From: Bacillota bacterium
GTDB taxonomy: Bacteria; Bacillota; Sulfobacillia; JAJZYS01; JAJYTV01
Length of the DNA: 5,638 nt
Direction: 5' to 3'
Assembly (NCBI GenBank): GCA_021786135.1
Contig: JAJYNV010000128.1
Coordinates: 1 to 5,638 of the forward strand
Each line of letters begins with the position of its first letter. Within the stretch, counting starts at the first letter, position 1. The notes below the pieces were generated by a model that saw only the letters and a list, made by a program, of their open reading frames with translations, was not told the DNA's origin and did no database searches. This document shows, one piece after another, positions 1 through 4,264 of this stretch. Made by a program: the position numbers and the translations under genes.

Positions 1-184
1 AGGCGTTCGCGATCGGCGCGTAGTCGGTGATTCCCACCTGAAGCGGCAAAGCGGTGACGATCGTGTTCGCCTTCTGCAAAGGCGCCTGCGTCGTCGTCGT
101 GCCGCTAGAGCCGCCGCACGCGGCCAGCAGGATGGCCGCGGACCCAATGAGACCGCTCATGGCGGCCCATCGGTTCATCTTCAT
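1..184 (-). CDS. Exported lipoprotein, N-terminal 61 residues (possible ABC substrate-binding protein)
   Basis: This is the 5' part of a gene that runs off the left edge. Only residues 1-61 are visible. Seen: a type II signal peptide with a basic start (MKMNRW), a hydrophobic core at about residues 9-22, and a lipobox Leu20-Ala21-Ala22-Cys23. Cys23 should be lipidated and anchor the protein on the outer face of the membrane. A flexible Gly/Ser/Thr linker follows (residues 24-32), typical of substrate-binding lipoproteins. The start of the mature domain, LPLQVGITDYAPIANA, resembles the first beta strand of NitT/TauT/THI5-like binding proteins, but this is too short to decide the family. The ATG at 184 is chosen because AGGAGGT lies 6 bases upstream; an in-frame ATG at 178 is poorly spaced. 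The gene is separated from its minus-strand neighbour by about 730 bases, so it probably has its own promoter. The lipoprotein call is firm; the transport role is inferred. Confidence 0.8.
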   Translation of the reverse strand, partial: MKMNRWAAMSGLIGSAAILLAACGGSSGTTTTQAPLQKANTIVTALPLQVGITDYAPIANA

Positions 185-190
185 CCAAAA

Positions 191-197
191 ACCTCCT
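191..197 (-). promoter_or_regulatory. Ribosome binding site of the lipoprotein gene
   Basis: On the minus strand this reads AGGAGGT, a near-perfect Shine-Dalgarno sequence, followed by six bases (TTTTGG) and the ATG at 184-182. It decides the start of the lipoprotein. Confidence 0.8.
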
Positions 198-212
198 CGC
201 CCGTTCTCCGGC

Positions 213-227
213 GTAACCCGGGGTTAC
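213..227. promoter_or_regulatory. 15-base hyphenated palindrome, candidate operator
   Basis: GTAACCC and GGGTTAC are perfect 7-base inverted arms around a single central G. The site ends 15 bases upstream of the lipoprotein ribosome binding site, in its 5' untranslated region. The one-base centre suits binding by a dimeric repressor. As RNA, only about five base pairs could form around a C/G loop. The identity of any regulator is unknown. Confidence 0.4.
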
Positions 228-657
228 CTGGTCCCTGCGCAGCAGCAGCCTGTCAGGGTCGCGTCGTCCAGACTGCCTGGATGCCTTCCGCTCAACCCTC
301 CCTTGCCTTGGTCCTCGAAACCCTTGCGAAGTAACGACGACGATGAGCGCGAGACGGCGCCGACATTGCGCGGTCGTCGCGGCGCAACCCTGAACGCCAG
401 CACTGCGGCGCCTCCGGTACTCGACGCTCATTCTATGAACGTTTGCTTAACTCCTTCGCATGAGGGCAAATCTCCTGTCCATTTGGCCGCGGGGCAATAT
501 GCGATGTGCAGCTCGCCGCATTGTCGCTCCCCTGTTCCGTCGCCTTCCGCCACGTGTCCCAGCAGACTGGAATGCTCGTTCCTGCGCGGTATTTAGGTCC
601 TTTGCAACGGTCGTAGGCCACGACTCTCCTCGGCTTCTGGCCATCGCTGGAGCGGCA

Positions 658-675
658 CGGCGCCCCAGCGCGCCG
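658..675. repeat. GC-rich hairpin
   Basis: CGGCGC (658-663) and GCGCCG (670-675) form a 6-base-pair stem with a 6-base loop. No T-tract follows on either strand, so it is not a canonical intrinsic terminator. It lies 7 bases from the larger stem-loop at 683-729, so the two could form one structured element. A chance origin is possible in GC-rich DNA. Confidence 0.3.
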
Positions 676-682
676 GTCGCTT

Positions 683-729
683 TCTTAGAACTGCTTAATT
701 CTTCGGCGCCTGGCCAAGAAGTTCTAAGA
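683..729. repeat. 47-base imperfect stem-loop
   Basis: The outer arms TCTTAGAACT (683-692) and AGTTCTAAGA (720-729) are perfect 10-base inverted repeats. Inside them, TCTT (700-703) plus GGC (705-707) pairs with GCC (713-715) plus AAGA (716-719), with a bulged C at 704 and a 5-base loop at 708-712. The bases 693-699 are left as a one-sided bulge. In all 17 base pairs can form in 47 bases, on either strand as RNA. No U-tract follows in either direction, so this is not a standard terminator. It lies about 190 bases past the SDR stop and about 500 bases before the lipoprotein start. It could be a regulatory RNA element, an operator, an mRNA-stabilising hairpin or a dispersed palindromic repeat; the sequence alone does not decide. 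Confidence 0.5.
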
Positions 730-916
730 CTCTCGTTGCGCAGCGGGTGGGCGTACAGCCCCGGAACATTGGCTGGCGTTCAAGCGTTCTGGACGTGTAT
801 CGCCGCGGCGGTCGAGCCGACGGTCGCGGCACATTCCGAAGGAGCCTACCCATGCCGCGTTGCAGAGCCGATCTCCAGTCCCTACGCTGGGTCCCCGCAC
901 CCTTCTCACGCGCCAT

Positions 917-1825
917 CTAGCGGGACAGACAGGACGCGAGCGCCGAATCGAGATCGGCGTCATGGAAGCGGTAGCCGATCGCAGCAAGCTTGTGCGGCAG
1001 GGCGCGTTGGCCTGCCAGGAGCGCCGCCTCGCCCATCTCGCCAAATGCAAGGCGCACCAGCGATGCCGGCAGGGCAACTGCGGCAGGGCGGTGCAGGACG
1101 CGGGCCAGCGCCTTTGCAAATTCTCGACTGCGCACAGGTGCAGGCGCAGTGAGGTTGTAGGGTCCCACCGCCTGCTCGAACTCCAGCAGAGTGCGGATCG
1201 CTCCCACCTCATCGGCGAGCGAGATCCAGGGCAGCCACTGCTGGCCCGATCCCACAGGACCTCCCAGCCCCAGGCGGAAGAACGGCATGAGCCGGGCAAG
1301 CATGCCCCCTTCGGGCGAGAGGACCACGCCCGTGCGCAGTTCCACCACGCGCACACCCCAGGCCGCCGCCTCTTCAGCCGCGACCTCCCAGTCGACGCAG
1401 ACCCGGCTCAGAAAGTCCGTGCCGGCCGGGCTCAACTCGTCTACCGGTTCATCGCCGCACGCTCCGTAATAGCCGACGGCGGAAGCACAGAGAAACGTCC
1501 TGGGCAATGTGCCCGCGGCCGCCAGGGCAGCAAGCAGCTGGTGCGTCGCTGGCCCGCGGCTGGCCGCGATCTCACCCTTGCGGCGATCTGTCCAGCGGCC
1601 ATCTGCGATGGGGCTGCCGGCGAGGTGGACCAGGGCATCGAGCCCGGCAAGGCGACGCGCCCCGTCCCCGACAGACGGAACCCGTGGCCATGGTACACCC
1701 TCGACCCCGGCAGCCACGGGTGCTGGCTGGCGCTGCAGCGCGATGACGTCGTGTCCTTCAAAAACGAGTTCCCGCACCAACGCACGCCCGATCAGGCCAC
1801 TCGCGCCGCTGACCGCAACCCGCAT
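917..1825 (-). CDS. TIGR01777-family SDR epimerase-like protein (YfcH/SDR39U1 type)
   Basis: An extended short-chain dehydrogenase/reductase of 302 residues, a normal length for the family. Seen in order: the NAD(P)-binding glycine motif GASGLIG (7-13) after the first beta strand; LVHLAG (65-70); the family motif SAVGYYG (115-121), followed by GDEPVDE; RTGVVLS (164-170); a Trp-rich stretch GSGQQWLPWISLADEV (192-207); and a C-terminal DUF1731 domain (about 250-298) with the hallmark GQRALPHKL (272-280). Homologues are often annotated as sugar-nucleotide epimerases or, in cyanobacteria, as cell division inhibitor SulA; the substrate is generally not established. The ATG at 1825 is chosen because the glycine motif then starts at residue 7 and an AGGGGG box precedes it. 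A longer in-frame start at 1870 adds 15 residues inside the upstream gene. It is last in the cluster, 13 bases after the DUF4149 stop, with the ribosome binding site touching that stop codon. Cytoplasmic. Confidence 0.92.
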   Translation of the reverse strand: MRVAVSGASGLIGRALVRELVFEGHDVIALQRQPAPVAAGVEGVPWPRVPSVGDGARRLAGLDALVHLAGSPIADGRWTDRRKGEIAASRGPATHQLLAALAAAGTLPRTFLCASAVGYYGACGDEPVDELSPAGTDFLSRVCVDWEVAAEEAAAWGVRVVELRTGVVLSPEGGMLARLMPFFRLGLGGPVGSGQQWLPWISLADEVGAIRTLLEFEQAVGPYNLTAPAPVRSREFAKALARVLHRPAAVALPASLVRLAFGEMGEAALLAGQRALPHKLAAIGYRFHDADLDSALASCLSR

Positions 1826-1838
1826 CGTCTCGCCCCCT

Positions 1839-2255
1839 TCAATCCCGCCGGGGTACGCGCAAGCTGCCACTGGCAGCAGCTATGCCAGCCAGCCAGAGCA
1901 GGATGGAAACCGCATCGAGCCCCAGGCTGAGGCCGTGCATGAGACCGAACGCGGGCGTACCCACGGCCTCGTTCACCCGCGATAGCCACCAAAGCCAAGC
2001 GGCGAGCGTGAGCGCGAGTCCGAATCCCGGCGCCAGGGTGCTCGGGTGGCGTGGCCCGAACGAGAGAAGGCCCACCACGGTCAACGCCGCAGCACCCGCG
2101 CTCACGACCTCATAGAAGCGCGGGAATATGGCCGTGAGGAATGCGCCCACCCCCTGCCCGCCAAGCGATGCGAACGCAGCCTCGGGAACAACGAAGGTGA
2201 AGAAGGCGCTCACGCCCACGACAAAGCCCCCGAGAGCCGGGTATAGGAGCCTCAT
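1839..2255 (-). CDS. DUF4149/TMEM205-like small membrane protein
   Basis: A 138-residue protein with four predicted membrane segments at about residues 4-23, 47-66, 74-92 and 107-128. Seen: an aromatic first segment followed by FVVPEAAF (21-28), the motif IFPRFYEV (43-50) before the second segment, and HGLSLGLD (107-114) at the start of the last segment. This pattern and the length match the DUF4149 (TMEM205-like) family, whose biochemical role in bacteria is unknown. The C-terminus (RVPRRD) is basic and probably cytoplasmic. The ATG at 2255 is preceded by a purine-rich AGGGGGTGG box. The gene lies 40 bases after the permease stop and 13 bases before the SDR start, so co-transcription with both is likely. 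The family assignment is by recalled pattern, not by a search. It could be an accessory of the exporter, but nothing in the sequence shows this. Confidence 0.75.
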   Translation of the reverse strand: MRLLYPALGGFVVGVSAFFTFVVPEAAFASLGGQGVGAFLTAIFPRFYEVVSAGAAALTVVGLLSFGPRHPSTLAPGFGLALTLAAWLWWLSRVNEAVGTPAFGLMHGLSLGLDAVSILLWLAGIAAASGSLRVPRRD

Positions 2256-2295
2256 CGCCCCACCCCCTGCGACTGTCCCACAGCAAAGGTGCCTG

Positions 2296-3069
2296 TCAGG
2301 TGGTCAGGCGGCGTGCCAGCGCCCGGACGGGCAGGTAAGCGAGAATCGCCGCGTACGCGATCAGCCAGACGAACTGCCAGATCATGCCGACGGTCATCTG
2401 TCCGAGCACCATCGCGCGCGTGAGCAGCACGCCGTGATAGAGCGGCAGGATATAGATGATGTCCTGCACGATCCAAGGCAGGTGCGCCACCGGGAAGAAG
2501 ACGCCGCTGAACATGAACATGGGCGTGATGACGAGGCTGAAGTAGTAGAAGAGCTGCTCGTGCGTCCTGGCCACGGCGGCCACATAAAGGGCCGGCGCGG
2601 TGAAGAGCACGCCGAACAGGATCAGGGGCAGCGGCACCAGGAGGGACCACCAGGAGTGCACCAGACCGAACGCGAGAATGACCAGGAAGAACACGGCACC
2701 GTACAGGATCGCCCGCGTCGCCTCCCAGAGGTATTCGCCCAGCACGATCTCCGGCACTGTCAACGGCGATGTCAGCATGGCCGCATAGACGCCGCTACTG
2801 TTGAGCTTGTCGTATGTATCGAAGCCGGCATCGAAGGTGACCGCATTCATCGCTGTCACCGCGAGGAGCCCTGGGGCGATGAACTGCAGGAAGGAGACGC
2901 CCTGCATGACGGCCACGTAGGCGCCCAGGCCGACGCCGAGGGCCAGCAGGTTCGTCAGCGGCTCGCCGAAGTTGAGCAGGATCGACGAACGCCAAAACTT
3001 GCGCCAAGCGACGAAATCACGCCACCAGACGGCGGCGGCGGCGCGGAGCAGGCCGGGAGTTCCGTTCAT
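2296..3069 (-). CDS. ABC-2 type transporter permease, NodJ-like
   Basis: Membrane subunit of an ABC-2 exporter, 257 residues, the usual size for NodJ/DrrB-type permeases. About six membrane segments are visible (near residues 29-53, 60-78, 118-136, 142-165, 173-192 and 227-249), after a cytoplasmic amphipathic N-terminus rich in Trp and Arg. The family signature PMFMFSGVFFPVAHLPW (183-199) is intact and is followed by ILPLYHGVLLTRA (207-219), as in NodJ and other polysaccharide or drug exporters. GEYLWEATRA (111-120) also fits NodJ-like members. The ATG at 3069 overlaps the ATPase stop codon as ATGA, indicating translational coupling with the partner subunit. A GGGGAGG box lies 11 bases upstream, inside the ATPase gene. 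With the ATPase it should pump a substrate out of the cytoplasm; the substrate is unknown. No nodulation genes are nearby, so the NodJ label is one of homology only. Confidence 0.92.
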   Translation of the reverse strand: MNGTPGLLRAAAAVWWRDFVAWRKFWRSSILLNFGEPLTNLLALGVGLGAYVAVMQGVSFLQFIAPGLLAVTAMNAVTFDAGFDTYDKLNSSGVYAAMLTSPLTVPEIVLGEYLWEATRAILYGAVFFLVILAFGLVHSWWSLLVPLPLILFGVLFTAPALYVAAVARTHEQLFYYFSLVITPMFMFSGVFFPVAHLPWIVQDIIYILPLYHGVLLTRAMVLGQMTVGMIWQFVWLIAYAAILAYLPVRALARRLTT

Positions 3070-4037
3070 TCGCGCAGGTCCCTCCCCGTCAAGGTGAGAA
3101 AGACGTCCTCCAGGTTCGTCGGTCGGACCAGCATGCGTTCCGGCGCCAGTCCGTGGCTGGCGAAATTTTGGCCGATCCGGCCCGGATCGGCCGCGTAGAG
3201 GACGAGCGTCTCGCCGTGTCGGTCCGATAACAGAAGCGCGTCCTCTGCCGCCGCTATAAACGCCTGGTCGTCCCCACCGTCGCGTTGCCAGATCTCCACC
3301 GCTTCGCGCCCCACGGTCCGCTCGATCAGCGGACGCGGTGCATCCTCCTGCAGGATGCGGCCGTGATCCATCACAACCAGCCGGTCCGCGAGCCGCTCCG
3401 CCTCATCCATGTAGTGGGTGGTGAGCACGATGGTGACGCCCTGCGCCTTGAGCTGCTGCACAGCGCCCCAGACGAGGAGCCGCGCCTGCGGGTCGAGTCC
3501 GGTCGTCGGCTCGTCCAGGACAAGGATGTCGGGCCGGTGCATCAGTGCCCGCGCGATCACGAGCCTGCGGCGCATGCCACCCGACAGCTCACGTACAGCC
3601 GCCTTCGATCGGCCCTCGAGCTGCATGAAGGTGAGGAGTTGCTCCGCGTGCTGCTCCGCCTCCGCACGCGGCATGCCGAAGTACCGCGCGTAGACGAGGA
3701 GGTTTTCCATCAGGCTCAGGTCCGGATCCACATTGTCGTCCTGCGAGACGATGCCGAGCCGCTCCTTGATCCGGCGCTCGCCAATGTCAGCCTTGCGGCC
3801 GAGCACGATCAGCTCGCCTCCGCTGATGGGCGAAAGACATGAGAGCATGCGGATCGTGCTCGACTTGCCGGCTCCGTTGGGTCCCAAAAAAGCAAAGCAT
3901 TCGCCGCGGCGGATCGTGAAGTCTATGCCGCGCACTGCGCGCACATCGCCATATGTCTTCTCGAGGCTCCGGGCCACGATGACGTCCTCGACCTGGCCAC
4001 CGGCGCCCGCTGTAAGATGGAAGTCCGTAGCTACCAA
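3066..4037 (-). CDS. ABC transporter ATP-binding protein, NodI/DrrA-like
   Basis: ATPase subunit powering the adjacent permease, 323 residues from the chosen TTG start. Seen, with that numbering: Walker A GPNGAGKSS (52-60), Q-loop VSQDD (97-101), signature LSGGM (151-155), Walker B ILVLDEP (171-177) with the D-loop at 180-182, and H-loop His208 in TTHYMDE. DNVDPDLS followed by ENLLVYARYFGMP and the C-terminal NLEDVFLTLTGRDLRE are characteristic of NodI and related ABC-2 exporters. All catalytic residues are present. Start choice: no in-frame ATG lies near the first beta strand (VIVARSLEKTYG). TTG at 4037 has AAGGGG six bases upstream and keeps that strand. A GTG at 3977 would give 303 residues but cut into it. 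The nearest in-frame ATG, at 4172, adds 45 residues with no family resemblance. First gene of the cluster; its stop overlaps the permease start by four bases. Confidence 0.92.
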   Translation of the reverse strand: MVATDFHLTAGAGGQVEDVIVARSLEKTYGDVRAVRGIDFTIRRGECFAFLGPNGAGKSSTIRMLSCLSPISGGELIVLGRKADIGERRIKERLGIVSQDDNVDPDLSLMENLLVYARYFGMPRAEAEQHAEQLLTFMQLEGRSKAAVRELSGGMRRRLVIARALMHRPDILVLDEPTTGLDPQARLLVWGAVQQLKAQGVTIVLTTHYMDEAERLADRLVVMDHGRILQEDAPRPLIERTVGREAVEIWQRDGGDDQAFIAAAEDALLLSDRHGETLVLYAADPGRIGQNFASHGLAPERMLVRPTNLEDVFLTLTGRDLRE

Positions 4038-4043
4038 GACCAA

Positions 4044-4049
4044 CCCCTT
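4044..4049 (-). promoter_or_regulatory. Ribosome binding site supporting the TTG start of the ATPase
   Basis: On the minus strand this reads AAGGGG, followed by six bases (TTGGTC) and TTG at 4037-4035. It is the best-spaced purine box near the expected N-terminus and is the main reason for choosing the TTG over the GTG at 3977. An alternative purine run, GAGG, precedes that GTG. Confidence 0.45.
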
Positions 4050-4102
4050 GCGCCCATTCTCTGCATAGCGATTCCCGCAGCGGCACCGGATCTCCTCTGC
4101 CG

Positions 4103-4177
4103 CATGGTGCCTTGCCCCTGACCGCAGCCAGTCCCACGCGATTCTCCGCCTAGGGCGGGATTCCAGTCCCATGGTGC
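4103..4177. repeat. Short direct repeats in the divergent region
   Basis: CATGGTGC occurs at 4103-4110 and 4170-4177. CCAGTCCCA occurs at 4128-4136 and 4163-4171, 35 bases apart. The two words overlap at the right-hand copy, forming CCAGTCCCATGGTGC at 4163-4177. Spaced direct repeats in a divergent promoter region can be binding sites for a regulator, but short words also recur by chance. Confidence 0.35.
4146..4158. repeat. Short inverted repeat
   Basis: CCGCC (4146-4150) and GGCGG (4154-4158) are inverted around TAG. The element sits between the two copies of the CCAGTCCCA word. It could be an operator half-site pair; in GC-rich DNA a 5-base stem is weak evidence. Confidence 0.25.
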
Positions 4178-4225
4178 AGTGATGGTCCGTATGGATGCAG
4201 GAGAATGCGCTCACGCCGTCGCAGT

Positions 4226-4235
4226 GTTGGCCAAC
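4226..4235. promoter_or_regulatory. Perfect 10-base palindrome upstream of the amidase
   Basis: GTTGGCCAAC is fully self-complementary and ends 15 bases before the AGGAGG box and 29 bases before the amidase ATG. This position, close to the start codon, would suit a repressor site. No regulator gene is in the window and the word matches no operator I can name with confidence. Confidence 0.3.
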
Positions 4236-4250
4236 CAGTCGCGGAGCTAG

Positions 4251-4256
4251 AGGAGG
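4251..4256 (+). promoter_or_regulatory. Ribosome binding site of the amidase gene
   Basis: AGGAGG lies eight bases before the ATG at 4265. It decides the start over an in-frame ATG at 4205, whose purine box ends only about two bases from the codon. Confidence 0.8.
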
Positions 4257-4264
4257 CCCTTTGG

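Larger units (their letters stand above)
185..916. other. Long intergenic region upstream of the lipoprotein gene
   Basis: About 730 bases with no convincing gene. Open frames exist on both strands, but their translations are rich in Arg, Pro and Ala, show no recognisable domain and lack a good ribosome binding site. The region contains the lipoprotein ribosome binding site (191-197), the palindrome at 213-227, a GC hairpin at 658-675 and the stem-loop at 683-729. On the minus strand TAGAAT (positions 435-430) resembles a -10 box, but no matching -35 was found at 16-18 bases, so I do not call a promoter. Minus-strand sequence near the lipoprotein start was compared by eye with TPP, guanidine-I, FMN and cobalamin riboswitch cores without a match. 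No intrinsic terminator with a U-tract is visible after the SDR gene. Confidence 0.55.
4038..4264. promoter_or_regulatory. Divergent intergenic region between exporter cluster and amidase
   Basis: These 227 bases separate two genes transcribed away from each other, so promoters for both directions are expected here or just beyond. No -35/-10 pair of convincing quality was found by eye in either direction. The region does hold repeated words (4103-4177), a short inverted repeat (4146-4158) and a perfect palindrome (4226-4235), which together suggest regulator binding. An uninterrupted minus-strand frame crosses it, but its translation is Arg-rich and unlike any ABC ATPase N-terminus. Confidence 0.5.

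Noticed and set aside
200..380. Riboswitch (TPP, guanidine-I, FMN or cobalamin) before the lipoprotein gene
   Set aside because: None of the conserved core strings of these classes was found on the minus strand; a covariance search was not possible here.
105..431. 108-codon minus-strand frame across the lipoprotein start
   Set aside because: It is in another frame from the lipoprotein, is Arg-rich, and lacks any recognisable feature.
684..728. Possible CIRCE (HrcA) element, since TTAGAACT resembles TTAGCACT
   Set aside because: CIRCE has a 9-base spacer, whereas these arms are 27 bases apart, and no chaperone gene follows.
683..729. Possible integron attC site or intrinsic terminator
   Set aside because: The arms do not fit the RYYYAAC/GTTRRRY core sites, no integrase is present, and no U-tract follows on either strand.
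460..1152. 230-codon plus-strand frame covering the intergenic region
   Set aside because: It runs into the antisense of the SDR gene, has no good ribosome binding site and no domain.
860..1930. 356-codon plus-strand open frame
   Set aside because: It lies antisense to the SDR gene, has low-complexity Arg/Gln/Pro-rich translation and no domain, while the opposite strand encodes a clear family protein with all motifs.
2128..3198. 356-codon plus-strand open frame
   Set aside because: Antisense to the permease and the DUF4149 gene. Its translation is charged and His/Glu/Arg-rich, as expected for the reverse complement of membrane-protein codons in GC-rich DNA.
2296..4037. True nodulation-factor exporter nodIJ
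   Set aside because: The resemblance is at family level. No nod or other symbiosis genes are nearby, and close homologues occur in many non-symbiotic bacteria.
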